A DNA stretch of 46,250 bases from Paludibacteraceae bacterium (GCA_905233255.1 CAJOCN010000011.1:1-46250); one strand, 5' to 3'; positions 30,313-39,544 are shown, numbered from the stretch's first letter. Numbers and translations: made by a program. The notes: generated by a model from the sequence alone, not told the origin.

Positions 30313-32450
30313 AAAAGAGCCTTTTAACAATAATCCTTAGCACCTTTGCTATAGGTTCCATAACAGCCGCAACGTACTATGCCTCTCCAAACGGCCTCGG
30401 GGACGGTAGTTCGTATTTCTCTCCGACTACATTTAGTGCCGGAGTCGCTCTATTGAGCCAACCCGGCGATACGCTCTATCTGCTGGAAGGAACTTATTTC
30501 TTTACGGATAAGTTCAGCATCAACAAGCAGGGCTCAAAGTCCAAATATATTGTCATCTCCGGCTATCCGGGGGACAAAGTGACATTGGATTTCCATAAAG
30601 TAACCTATGGCACACGCGGTATTACCGTTCATGAAAACTCGCTCTATGTACATATCAAGGATCTCGCTATCGCTTATTCCGGCAAGAACAACCTCTATAA
30701 CGAAGGCTCGTACTGCCTCTTTGAGAATCTGGATATATACGGCTCTGCCGACACGGGTTGCCAGATGAAGAAAGGCGGTAACAATATTATCAAGAACGTG
30801 GACTCCCACGATAATTTCGACTATAAGACTATGTCCGGCTCCACGGCCAATTTCGGCGGCAATGCAGATGGCTTTGCCGACAAGCAGTTCACCGGCGCAG
30901 GAAACCACTATATCGGTTGCCGCGCATGGAACAACTCCGATGACGGTTGGGACTTTTTCCAGCGTGTCAGCAACTCCAACACCATCATCGAGAACTGCAT
31001 CTGCTACCAGAATGGTCCCGCCTATTACGACATGTCCCAAAACCCGCGCGCCACGGGCGTGGACAAGGCATGGTTTGATTCCAAAGTGGGTACCAAGATG
31101 ACCGACCGCTACGGCAATACCATTACTATCACGCTGGATAAATACCCGTGCCAAGGCAACGGCAACGGCTTTAAGATGGGTGGACAGTTCACCGACCATA
31201 AGATCCTTATCCACCACTGTCTGGCGGTTGCCAATAACGCACGCGGATTTGACCAGAACAACAACGGCGGAACCATGTGGGTTTATAACAACACCGCTTA
31301 TGCCAACGGCTACAATTTCGGTTTCACCACCGCGTATGGTACCAACTATATGCAGAACAACGTGAGCCTCAGCGGCAAGAATGCCGACCAGCCGAAATCG
31401 AAGACCAACGTGACGAACGACCATAACACCTGGAATAGCGGTTTTGCATGTTCTGCCGCTGATTTCCAGTCGCTGGACACCACCCAGATTCTGGCTCCGC
31501 GTGCAGCTGATAATTCATATGCGGAAGGCACATGCTTGCGGCTTGCGGCAAGCTCCAAACTGATTGATGCCGGTATAGATGTCAACTTGGGCTATAACGG
31601 CTACGCCCCGGATCTCGGTTGCTACGAGACTCCAGGAGAGCACCATGACCCGGAACCCGAGACACCCGAAGATACATACCCCACGGAGCAACCGGAAGGC
31701 ACACACGCTGTAGCATTCGTCACGCTCCCGGGAGCAGCAGAAGACAAGCCGCTCCTCAAATACCTCCGCGCCAACGATAGCCTGTGGGTAGTTGAGACCG
31801 ATGCTACCGACCCGAAGGTGGACTATACAAATTACGAAGTGCTCGTCTTGGGTTCAAAACCTGCCTCTACTGCTGCGGGGTTTGCGGCTCTGAAGGGCTA
31901 TAACAAACCAATTGTCCTGCTCAAGCCTTGGTTGTTTAAAAACACCGCTTGGAACTGGGGAACAGCCGTTAATACCGCAGACTTGTCCATCGCGGTGACC
32001 GATGCCTCCCACCCGCTTTTTGAGGGAGTGACCATCACGGACGGAAGGGCACAACTCTTCGCGCAATGTGCAACCAACGCCGTTACGGCTATCTCCACTT
32101 GGACCAATACCGAGGGCTTCACCGTATTGGCATCTCCTGAATCGCAAGCAGACAACACCTCCGTCGCTTATTTCCCGGCAGGCACAAACTGCAACGGCAC
32201 TACCCTCCCGCAACCGATGTACATGATCGGCGTCAGCGAGTATTCGACTATCTACCTTACCACGGATGGCAAACGGCTCATTGAGAACGCAATCTGCCTG
32301 CTCTTGGGTATTCAGAACAACCACCCGCAGGGCATTGAACAAATCGTCAATCGTCAATCGTCTAATCGTAAATTTATATATGATGGCAAACTCTATATTC
32401 AGGCAGGTAACATGCTCTTTGATGTTACTGGCCGCCGTATCAGTCGTTAA
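30309..32450 (+). CDS. secreted pectate lyase-like protein, polysaccharide lyase family 9
   Basis: The 713-aa protein has a signal peptide (MKKSLLTIILSTFAIGSITAA) and a right-handed beta-helix (about 25-445). The PL9 calcium-site motifs are present: GGNADGFADK and CRAWNNSDDGWDFF (residues about 182-218). An acidic Pro/Glu linker (EHHDPEPETPEDTYPTEQP) leads to a Rossmann-like domain of unknown role (about 468-670). The C-terminal tail (KFIYDGKLYIQAGNMLFDVTGRRISR region) resembles a type IX secretion sorting signal. PL9 enzymes cleave polygalacturonate or rhamnogalacturonan by beta-elimination; the substrate here is unproven. It is coupled to the GT2 gene by ATGA, unusual for a degradative enzyme. 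Its last 71 bp overlap the next gene. Confidence 0.88.
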   Translation: MKKSLLTIILSTFAIGSITAATYYASPNGLGDGSSYFSPTTFSAGVALLSQPGDTLYLLEGTYFFTDKFSINKQGSKSKYIVISGYPGDKVTLDFHKVTYGTRGITVHENSLYVHIKDLAIAYSGKNNLYNEGSYCLFENLDIYGSADTGCQMKKGGNNIIKNVDSHDNFDYKTMSGSTANFGGNADGFADKQFTGAGNHYIGCRAWNNSDDGWDFFQRVSNSNTIIENCICYQNGPAYYDMSQNPRATGVDKAWFDSKVGTKMTDRYGNTITITLDKYPCQGNGNGFKMGGQFTDHKILIHHCLAVANNARGFDQNNNGGTMWVYNNTAYANGYNFGFTTAYGTNYMQNNVSLSGKNADQPKSKTNVTNDHNTWNSGFACSAADFQSLDTTQILAPRAADNSYAEGTCLRLAASSKLIDAGIDVNLGYNGYAPDLGCYETPGEHHDPEPETPEDTYPTEQPEGTHAVAFVTLPGAAEDKPLLKYLRANDSLWVVETDATDPKVDYTNYEVLVLGSKPASTAAGFAALKGYNKPIVLLKPWLFKNTAWNWGTAVNTADLSIAVTDASHPLFEGVTITDGRAQLFAQCATNAVTAISTWTNTEGFTVLASPESQADNTSVAYFPAGTNCNGTTLPQPMYMIGVSEYSTIYLTTDGKRLIENAICLLLGIQNNHPQGIEQIVNRQSSNRKFIYDGKLYIQAGNMLFDVTGRRISR

Positions 32451-34095
32451 CGCGGAAGATGCGCAGTATCAGGATCTTTTCTATTCGGTCGATGACAACC
32501 ATTTAACGGCCGAAGTGAGTCTTAACCCGAAGGTCTCCGGAGATTTGCTGATCCCCGAGACGATTATCGTCGGGCAGAACACCTATACAGTGATAGCCGT
32601 TGGCGACAGGGCGTTCAAGGGGTGCAAGAACCTGACGAACATTGTTCTCCCGAAAACGATTGAGCGAGTCTATCGCTCTGCTTTTGACGGAACAGGCATC
32701 GTGCTCAATAAAGAGAATTGGAGAGACGGTTGTCTCTGGATAGATAGTATTCTGATTGCCACCGACAAGACTATCAAACCGCGTTTCGTAGTGCCGGAAG
32801 GCACACGACTGATTGCCGCAGGGGCATTTGCCGGCAATAAGACGATTCAGCGTGTTGAACTGCCCGCCTGCATCTCGCGCATCGACCATGAGACGTTCCG
32901 CGATTGCAAGAACCTCCAGAAGGTCGTTATTCCCGCTACCATCACCTCTATCGGCGAGGAGGCTTTCACCGGTTCCGGGATCTACCTCAATGAGAAGAAA
33001 TGGAAGAAGGGCGCACTCATCATCGACGATTGTCTGGTGGCGACCAATAATGACCTGCCGGCGAAATATATCTTCAAGAACAAGATTCCCATCCGCCTGA
33101 TTGCGGAGCGCGCTTTTGCCAACCGCAAGAGTCTCCGTTCGGTCACGATTCCTCAGACCGTGACGGTTATCCCGACGGCTACATTCTACCAGTGCGAGAA
33201 CCTGACGGATGTTACAATCCCCGCTACCGTACGCGAGGTGGGTAATTTCGCGTTCTATAACTGCGGATTACTCAAATCTGCCATGTTGCCTAAGACCCTT
33301 GAACGCCTCGGCGCAGGTGCTTTCTACGGCTGTGTGAACCTCAAGGAACAGGTACTCAGCGACAAGATTGAGATACTCGAGCGCGCTACGTTCTTCATGT
33401 GCCGCGGCATCAAAGCAATCACCCTTCCCGCCCATCTGCGGCGGTTGGATGCCGGAGTTTTTGCCGGCTGTGCGAATCTGGAGGCTATCGAACTGCCGCA
33501 GACACTCACTTTCCTCGGCGAGCAGGCTTTTGCCGGCTGTGCTGTGCTGCGCAAAGTAGTCATTCCGAGCGGCATCAACTCGCTCCCGAAGCAGGCTTTT
33601 CAGGGTTGCACACGCCTCTACCGTATTGACCTGCCGGACGGCTTATACGCCATCGGAGACGAGGCATTGGACGGATGTCTGGCACTGGAGAAGATCAACA
33701 TACCGAAATCAACTTTCCGTATCGGCGTTCGCGCGTTCCATAACTGCCAGCAACTCCGCGGCATCGCCCTCGTGGATCATATTCATATGATCGAGGAAGG
33801 AGCATTCATGGAGTGTAAGATGTTAGAGGAAGTGCAACTGCCGGCATCGCTCAAAGTGCTGCAACGCGGCGCGTTCTCACAATGCATCAACCTCCAGAAA
33901 CTGATTCTCAACCCCTCTCTCAAACAGATTGAAGATGGCGCATTCTATGGTTGCCGCAGCCTGCGTGAGGTACAATGGAACGACTCTCTGCGCACGATTG
34001 GCGCAGAGGCATTCATGGACTGCAAATACCTGCGGACACCTGTTCTCTCGCCCGCAGTGGAGATCGGCAAGAATGCCTTTAAAAATTGCAGGTAA
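32380..34095 (+). CDS. secreted BspA-type leucine-rich repeat protein
   Basis: The protein is exported and built of about twenty LRR_5 (BspA/TpLRR) units of roughly 23 residues, with the pattern AFxxCxxLxxVxIPxxLxxIG running from about residue 60 to the end (571 aa). Such proteins mediate adhesion or carbohydrate contact at the surface. I start at ATG ATG 32380-32385, because this gives a clean signal peptide (MMANSIFRQVTCSLMLLAAVSVVNA); the open frame continues upstream without a signal. The start lies 71 bp inside the preceding PL9 gene. There is no visible sorting tail or anchor: the protein ends in an LRR unit (AFKNCR). Confidence 0.9.
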   Translation: MMANSIFRQVTCSLMLLAAVSVVNAEDAQYQDLFYSVDDNHLTAEVSLNPKVSGDLLIPETIIVGQNTYTVIAVGDRAFKGCKNLTNIVLPKTIERVYRSAFDGTGIVLNKENWRDGCLWIDSILIATDKTIKPRFVVPEGTRLIAAGAFAGNKTIQRVELPACISRIDHETFRDCKNLQKVVIPATITSIGEEAFTGSGIYLNEKKWKKGALIIDDCLVATNNDLPAKYIFKNKIPIRLIAERAFANRKSLRSVTIPQTVTVIPTATFYQCENLTDVTIPATVREVGNFAFYNCGLLKSAMLPKTLERLGAGAFYGCVNLKEQVLSDKIEILERATFFMCRGIKAITLPAHLRRLDAGVFAGCANLEAIELPQTLTFLGEQAFAGCAVLRKVVIPSGINSLPKQAFQGCTRLYRIDLPDGLYAIGDEALDGCLALEKINIPKSTFRIGVRAFHNCQQLRGIALVDHIHMIEEGAFMECKMLEEVQLPASLKVLQRGAFSQCINLQKLILNPSLKQIEDGAFYGCRSLREVQWNDSLRTIGAEAFMDCKYLRTPVLSPAVEIGKNAFKNCR

Positions 34096-34099
34096 GCGT

Positions 34100-34138
34100 T
34101 AGAGATAAGTTAGTGATTAGTTAGTGATTAGTTAGATA
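34100..34138. repeat. short tandem repeat TTAGTGATTAG
   Basis: AGTTAGTGATTAGTTAGTGATTAGTTAG-type repeats (11-bp unit) occupy the gap between the convergent BspA-type and phosphoesterase genes. I see no hairpin terminator here. Confidence 0.7.
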
Positions 34139-35026
34139 TTATAACGAGGACTTCGGATAATCAATATAATGATAGATGGCGGCATCGCCCATCTCTACCT
34201 TCATGTATGATTGTCCTTTCTCGGAGTCCTTGGTAGCATTGAGCACCAGGTAGTTCACGCCCTTGAAGAAAACCGACTGCCGTGCGTGTTGGTGTCCACA
34301 CCACACGTACGGTATCTTGTATTGTCCCAAGAGGGAAGTCAGTTCGTAGGTCTCCTCCAGTGCCATATTGGAGGTGTGCCCCTGCGACATATCCAGTTTC
34401 CATAAGTGCGTGTGTGTATAGACGATCATGCGGCGGTATCCTTCTTTGGATTTGCTTTCTAACAACTCCCGCAGCCACTTTGTTTGCTCGGTGCCTAACG
34501 ATCCTTCCGCGCTGTCGAGACATATGAACAGGTCCAGTTTCTTTGCTCCGTTACGAGTCTCGAACCAATAACTGCCACTCTTGAAATAATCGCGGTAGAT
34601 GGACCATTGTTTGAAGTATATATCGTGATTGCCGGGCGTCACAAAGATCGTATCCTTGATTGTCTGACCCGCGAAATGCAGAATACTGTCAGCACAAGGA
34701 AAGTTCTTTTGCGCATCTATGACGTCGCCCAGATGGATCGCTACTTTCGGAGCAGTCTCTGCCTTGTATTGAGCCATGAAATAATCCAAATTCCTGTGCG
34801 TCTTACGCGTAATATGACTGTCCGTGCAGACATAGACGATATATTCGTCGGTTCCCATATCGAGACTGATCTCCCCGCGGCTCTTGTTGTAAGCCATGGA
34901 TTGTTCAAACCGCGTATTGACCGTCTCTCCGTTAGGAGAGAACATACCCTTCATATCCAGCGTACTATTCTCGCTGCAGGCACTCAATACCAGCGTTATG
35001 GCTATATAGAGATAATTCCTTTTCAT
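34139..35026 (-). CDS. lipoprotein calcineurin-like metallophosphoesterase
   Basis: The 295-aa protein has a lipoprotein signal ending LVLSAC (Cys17), so it acts in the periplasm or at the surface. The binuclear metal motifs appear in order: CTDSHI, LGDVID, TPGNHD, YTHTHLW and CGHQHAR. It could act as a phosphatase or nucleotidase; the substrate is unknown. It is the last gene of a minus-strand run, 32 bp after the outer-membrane barrel gene. Its ATG is formed at the edge of a 7-bp repeat array instead of following a ribosome-binding site. Confidence 0.88.
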   Translation of the reverse strand: MKRNYLYIAITLVLSACSENSTLDMKGMFSPNGETVNTRFEQSMAYNKSRGEISLDMGTDEYIVYVCTDSHITRKTHRNLDYFMAQYKAETAPKVAIHLGDVIDAQKNFPCADSILHFAGQTIKDTIFVTPGNHDIYFKQWSIYRDYFKSGSYWFETRNGAKKLDLFICLDSAEGSLGTEQTKWLRELLESKSKEGYRRMIVYTHTHLWKLDMSQGHTSNMALEETYELTSLLGQYKIPYVWCGHQHARQSVFFKGVNYLVLNATKDSEKGQSYMKVEMGDAAIYHYIDYPKSSL

Positions 35027-35053
35027 TCGTAATTTGTAATTCGTAATTCGTAA
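35025..35053. repeat. 7-bp tandem repeat ATTCGTA, four units
   Basis: Four units (one with T for C) lie directly before the phosphoesterase start codon. The final unit supplies the AT of the ATG on the minus strand. The same repeat precedes the gene at 35059-35775. Confidence 0.85.
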
Positions 35054-35058
35054 TTTAC

Positions 35059-35775
35059 CTAAAACCTGTAACTGAATCCTGTCCGGAATGTTGCACCATA
35101 GAACGTGGCGTCAAGATGGAACATACCTGTCGGTTTGCATTGTGCCGCAAAGTTCAGCCGCCAATGGTCGGTTACATCGTAGTATGCACCAATACCGAAG
35201 AGCGGTTGCCACATACGCTCCATCTGGTAGTCGTCCACATCGCTGATGAGGAACGACAGGTTCCATGGGTTGTTCTGCGGCCGGCAGAAGACCTCTACGC
35301 GGTACAACAGGTTAAACGGCTCCACCACGAACGTCTCATCCGTATGCGGAGAGCGGTCCCAGTTATCTATCACGCGACAATAAAGGCCCAAGGTAACCGA
35401 CACATAATCCATTCTATACCCCACTCCGAGAGCGGCAGTCATATCGCCGAGCCGGTTACGCGCCACACCGCGGTAATACACATCCGTCTCCAGAAACATC
35501 TCACCCACCGGCAACTCAAACTTAGGCCGCAGCTGCACGACGCCTGTATGCACATTCGCCGTAGAGAACTGTAACTTAGCTTCCATCTCGAAATGCGGAT
35601 TGAACGGCATCAAGCCCTGGATATCGAAATTGGCATGGTGTCCCCAGGTCTTGTTGTAGCTGTACTCCGCCATGCCCGTGATGGTGTAGCGCCTGTCTCC
35701 GAATCCCGGGTTATTAGTCGCATTGAGCGTCAGTCCGAGGACTGCCGTCATCATACTTAAAAAGATCCTTTTCAT
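35059..35775 (-). CDS. outer-membrane beta-barrel protein, unknown function
   Basis: The 238-aa protein has a signal peptide (MKRIFLSMMTAVLGLTLNA). It then alternates aromatic and polar residues in strand-like segments and ends in SYRF with a terminal Phe, as in outer-membrane barrels. About ten strands are plausible. The family is not recognised. It sits between MutS2 and the lipoprotein phosphoesterase; both junctions carry the ATTCGTA repeat. Confidence 0.8.
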   Translation of the reverse strand: MKRIFLSMMTAVLGLTLNATNNPGFGDRRYTITGMAEYSYNKTWGHHANFDIQGLMPFNPHFEMEAKLQFSTANVHTGVVQLRPKFELPVGEMFLETDVYYRGVARNRLGDMTAALGVGYRMDYVSVTLGLYCRVIDNWDRSPHTDETFVVEPFNLLYRVEVFCRPQNNPWNLSFLISDVDDYQMERMWQPLFGIGAYYDVTDHWRLNFAAQCKPTGMFHLDATFYGATFRTGFSYRF

Positions 35776-35808
35776 TCGTAATTCGTAATTCGTAATTCGT
35801 AATTCGTA
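35774..35808. repeat. 7-bp tandem repeat ATTCGTA, five perfect units
   Basis: Five identical heptamers fill the gap between the MutS2 stop codon and the barrel-gene start codon. They overlap the ATG by two bases and occupy the place of a ribosome-binding region. Confidence 0.9.
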
Positions 35809-35810
35809 AT

Positions 35811-38135
35811 TTATAACTGTACTACCGTCAGTCCGGCTCCGCCGTGGTTCACATCTCCGTCCCCAAACTCCAGCGCTACTTGTCCGCGCTTGCGTCGTTG
35901 CCGGTTGAGCGAATTGAGGTAGTCTCTTGTCAGTTGCTTGAGTGCTCCGGTACCGGTACCATGCAGGATCGTTACTTCACCGGCTCCCACCATCAGCGCG
36001 TCGTCCATATAGGCAATCAGTTTCTCCGTAGCCTCGTCGATGCGCATGCCGCGGAGATCCAGTGTCCGTTCGAACGTGAGTGTCCGCTGACGGACGGTGG
36101 AGCGGACGGATATATTGCTCTTCGTCTCCGGGGCTTGTGCCATGGTCTTGCTCAACTTGCGCAGTTCCGAGAAATCGCGCATCACTTTAGGAATCTTTGT
36201 CTCCAGCGCCTGTGTGCTCTTTGTGGCAGCCGGCTTTTTGTCCGCCACCTTCTCTTTCATCTTCTCCACTTTGGCACGAGCGGCTTTGGTCTTCTGCTTG
36301 TCGGCTTTGGCTTCCTTGATCTCGCGGATAGTTCGCTCGATGGTAGCGTTCGATTGTTGGAGCAGATCCTGCGCCTGTTGCCGTGCTTCCTCCAGAATCT
36401 CTTTCTTCTCTTTCTTCACACCCGCCAACCGCTCTTCATACTCTGCCACGCGGGTCTCCAACTCTTTCTCTTTCTGGCGTATTGATTGCCGTTTGCGTTC
36501 CCAATAACGCTTGTCGCGGGCGATGTCCTGCAACTGCTTGTCATAGTCAATATGCTCTTCGCCCACCAGATCGATGGCATGCTTGATCACGCTCTCGCCG
36601 AGTCCAGTCTGTCGTGCTATCTCGATGGCAAACGAGCTTCCTGCCTGCCCGATGGAGAGTTGGAAGAGCGGTTGCATCGCCCCTCGGTCATATAGCATAG
36701 CGCCATTGACCACTCCCGGCGTCTGTTCTGCAAAATGCTTGAGGTTGGTATAGTGCGTAGTGATGATGCCGAAAACGCCCTTCTGCACTAACTCACTCAA
36801 TATGGCCTCAGCGATCGCACCGCCTATCAGCGGCTCGGTACCCGTTCCCATTTCGTCGATCAGAATAAGGGTGCGTTCGTCCGCCTGACGCAGGAAAGCA
36901 CGCATGTTACGCAGGTGCGATGAATAGGTGGATAACTCGTCTTGGATCGATTGCTCGTCGCCGATGTCTATCATCAGTTGGTCGAAGAGTCCTGCCCTGC
37001 TTTGCTCCGCTACCGGCACTAACAGACCGCATTGGAGCATGTATTGGAGCAGCGCCACGGTTTTCAGACACACGGACTTACCGCCGGCGTTCGGACCACT
37101 GATGACGAGTATCTTATTGCTATCAGCATTGAGACGGATAGAGAGCGGCACGACGCTCTTGCCCTGCGGCGCGTAGTGCAGCCACAATACCGGATGACGC
37201 GCCTCCGACCATTCCAACAGCGGTTCGTTCACCAACTCCGGACGGATGGCATGCAATGTTTCTGCCAAAGACACTTTGGCGTTCAGGAAATCTACCTGCG
37301 CCAACATCCGTTGGCTCTCTAAGATTGCCTCTGTCTGCGGCCGCAATTGGCCGGTTATCTCTGTCAGGATGCGCACACGCTCACGGCGCTCGGCGCCCTC
37401 TAATTCTCGGATATGGTTGTTCGCCTCAACCACCTGTTGGGGCTCGATATAAACGGTCTTACCGGTAGCCGATTCGTCATGTACGATTCCGCCCACTTTG
37501 CGTTTGTAACCCGGCGAGACAGGGATCACCAATCGTCCCTCGCGGATGGTGGGAGCAGCGTCCGCATCCACAAATCCGTCCGCTTTGGCTTGCCGGAGGA
37601 TAGAGGCCAAGGTGCGCCCGACACTACCTTGCAGGTTCACCATCTCTCTTCGTATGCGTGCCAGCTCAGGCGACGCATGATCCGCCAACCTGCCGTAACG
37701 ATCCAGAATACGATCGATAGCCTTGACCATCTGCCCTAACGCGCCGGGGTTACCTACGGTGCCAAGTTCTTTCAGACACGCATAACGCCCCTCGTCCAGC
37801 GTACCGAAGAAAGCTTCTAACTCGGCAGCATAGGCAAGCGTCTTACGTAGCGCGTCCAACTCCTCTTCGTCCAGAAAAAGCCCTTCTATACGTATCCGCG
37901 AGATAGCCTCTCGCATGTCATGGATATCACCGCGGGGAAACGTGAGCATCGGATCCGCCTGGGCCAGACGCATCTGGTCGGTCAGCAGCAGTTTATGGGA
38001 GACAGCCTCATAGTCCGTCTCCATCTGCATGGCTTCCACTTGTTCGCTCCCCAAGGAGGAGGAACAACGCCGGTTCAACTCCTCGCGGATGACGGAGAAG
38101 TCAATCTTATGTTCTATGTTTGAGGGATAATACAA
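35811..38135 (-). CDS. mutS2: endonuclease MutS2
   Basis: This MutS-family ATPase acts on recombination intermediates or, in some bacteria, on collided ribosomes; it is not mismatch repair MutS. It has 774 aa: an N-terminal clamp-type region, an ATPase with GPNAGGKSVCLKT and LILIDEMGTGTEP (about 325-540), a long charged coiled coil (about 510-640, rich in Lys, Glu and Ala), and a C-terminal Smr domain (LDLRGMRIDEA, HGTGTGALK). It starts 25 bp after the DUF721 gene. Confidence 0.95.
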   Translation of the reverse strand: MYYPSNIEHKIDFSVIREELNRRCSSSLGSEQVEAMQMETDYEAVSHKLLLTDQMRLAQADPMLTFPRGDIHDMREAISRIRIEGLFLDEEELDALRKTLAYAAELEAFFGTLDEGRYACLKELGTVGNPGALGQMVKAIDRILDRYGRLADHASPELARIRREMVNLQGSVGRTLASILRQAKADGFVDADAAPTIREGRLVIPVSPGYKRKVGGIVHDESATGKTVYIEPQQVVEANNHIRELEGAERRERVRILTEITGQLRPQTEAILESQRMLAQVDFLNAKVSLAETLHAIRPELVNEPLLEWSEARHPVLWLHYAPQGKSVVPLSIRLNADSNKILVISGPNAGGKSVCLKTVALLQYMLQCGLLVPVAEQSRAGLFDQLMIDIGDEQSIQDELSTYSSHLRNMRAFLRQADERTLILIDEMGTGTEPLIGGAIAEAILSELVQKGVFGIITTHYTNLKHFAEQTPGVVNGAMLYDRGAMQPLFQLSIGQAGSSFAIEIARQTGLGESVIKHAIDLVGEEHIDYDKQLQDIARDKRYWERKRQSIRQKEKELETRVAEYEERLAGVKKEKKEILEEARQQAQDLLQQSNATIERTIREIKEAKADKQKTKAARAKVEKMKEKVADKKPAATKSTQALETKIPKVMRDFSELRKLSKTMAQAPETKSNISVRSTVRQRTLTFERTLDLRGMRIDEATEKLIAYMDDALMVGAGEVTILHGTGTGALKQLTRDYLNSLNRQRRKRGQVALEFGDGDVNHGGAGLTVVQL

Positions 38136-38160
38136 TTTAACAGTTCAACAGAATAACAGT

Positions 38161-38454
38161 TTAACCCAGAATACGGCAGTCACGGATAGCCGGAGCGCCG
38201 ACTGCCTCGTTCAGTTTGCGGACCAGCTCGAACCGGTTCTCGAAGAGTTGCGTCTTCAGCGCAGCGGAGTTGACGCGGACGTAGAGCACGCCGTTCTTGA
38301 CCTCCACGCTGCGCGTGAGGTGGTTAACGACATCGCCCATTACTTGCGGCCACACTTCCTCTATCTGAACGTCCAGCACAGATTGCTCCAACCCGCTCTC
38401 GCGGAGGAAACCGACCAAAGCATCTGTGATGGACACGGAGTTAATGGTAGACAT
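38161..38454 (-). CDS. DUF721/DciA-like protein
   Basis: The 97-aa protein fits the DUF721 family, whose member DciA loads replicative helicase in bacteria without DnaC. Visible marks are the EEVWPQVMGDVVNHLTRSVEVKNGVLYVRVNSAALKTQLFENRFELVRKLNEAVG pattern, that is, a helix, strand, strand, helix core. It overlaps the glucosaminidase gene by 14 bp and probably shares its transcript. Family assignment is good; a role in helicase loading is inference. Confidence 0.85.
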   Translation of the reverse strand: MSTINSVSITDALVGFLRESGLEQSVLDVQIEEVWPQVMGDVVNHLTRSVEVKNGVLYVRVNSAALKTQLFENRFELVRKLNEAVGAPAIRDCRILG

Positions 38455-39517
38455 TCTCCTCCTTCACTTTTTTTAGATATATCTTTTGTCTTGTACGGAA
38501 TGTACGTATTCTGGGGTCAAGCTCGTTCAGTTTCTGAATAGATTCGACCGTCACACCCTCTTCCTGACTCAATTGCCATAACGATTGACCGGTATGGGTC
38601 CATACAAACTCTTTGGAACTCGTTTTTTTCTTAGGGGAGAGATAGATTCGGTCGCCCTTCTGGAGCTCACGACCTAAGGCGTCATTATCCTCACGCAAAT
38701 CGCGTTCGCGCACGTTTAGACGGAACGCGACATTCGCATACGTGTCGCCCTCGCGCGCATTCACATAGAGGATACCATTGCACCGGCTCGTGGGGTGCAT
38801 GAGCATAAAACTGTCGCGCTCTTCTTTCGCAGTCAGCGGCTCTGTATAAGGGGGCTCAGGATCGTTATGAATGACCATGATAGGTTCAGAGCGACGCACC
38901 ACTGTTGCTTTCAGCGGACGTTTCGGACGGGGTTTGACGCTATCCTTCTGCTGCTTGACCGCCTCATTGGCTGCGACCGCAGCGGCAGCCGCCGGGGCAC
39001 TTGTTTTCGGTGCACCAGCATAAAGAGTATCCAGCCGGTAGTCCTCTATAATCTTAACCAGTTTGGGAGCATAGCCGGGATCGGTAGCATAGCCGCAGGC
39101 TTTGAGGCGGTTAGCCCATCCCTCGTAATCCTCCACCGCTATCTCGAAGCAAGTCGTATACCGCGGACGTCGCAGGAAAATCGAGTGATCCTTAAAACTC
39201 TCCGCAGCGTTGCCATACTGGCGGAAGCACTCGCCCTTGCTGTCATCGTCGTAATAATAGACTGCGCCGAACCACTCGTTTGTGCATTTGATGCCAAAAT
39301 GGTTGTTCGCGTTCACCGCCAACTCGCTTTGTCCGGCTCCGGACTCCAGGAGCGCTTGCGCCATCGTGATGGCGGCCGGCACGCCGTAATCCGACTGCTG
39401 CTGAATGGCAGTGGCTTTCCATTGCTCAATGTACGCCAGATAGGCGGCGTTTTGCTTTTGCGCCATTATTGCCAGCGAACTGACTAAGGCGAATAGAAAG
39501 AGTAATTCCCGTTTCAT
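38441..39517 (-). CDS. secreted glucosaminidase (GH73-type) with LysM domains
   Basis: This peptidoglycan hydrolase acts in the periplasm or outside. It has 358 aa: a signal peptide (MKRELLFLFALVSSLAIMAQ), and a GH73 domain (about 25-165) with the catalytic-Glu region AQALLESGAGQSELA and NNHFGIKC. A low-complexity Ala/Lys/Pro linker follows, then two LysM-like units (about 252-297, REGDTYANVAFRLNVRERDLRED; and about 308-352, HTGQSLWQLSQEEGVTVESIQKLN) for wall binding. It opens the minus-strand run down to 34139, from the promoter at 39545-39576. Confidence 0.93.
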   Translation of the reverse strand: MKRELLFLFALVSSLAIMAQKQNAAYLAYIEQWKATAIQQQSDYGVPAAITMAQALLESGAGQSELAVNANNHFGIKCTNEWFGAVYYYDDDSKGECFRQYGNAAESFKDHSIFLRRPRYTTCFEIAVEDYEGWANRLKACGYATDPGYAPKLVKIIEDYRLDTLYAGAPKTSAPAAAAAVAANEAVKQQKDSVKPRPKRPLKATVVRRSEPIMVIHNDPEPPYTEPLTAKEERDSFMLMHPTSRCNGILYVNAREGDTYANVAFRLNVRERDLREDNDALGRELQKGDRIYLSPKKKTSSKEFVWTHTGQSLWQLSQEEGVTVESIQKLNELDPRIRTFRTRQKIYLKKVKEENVYH

Positions 39518-39544
39518 ATATATATTTTCACATTAAATAGCGTG

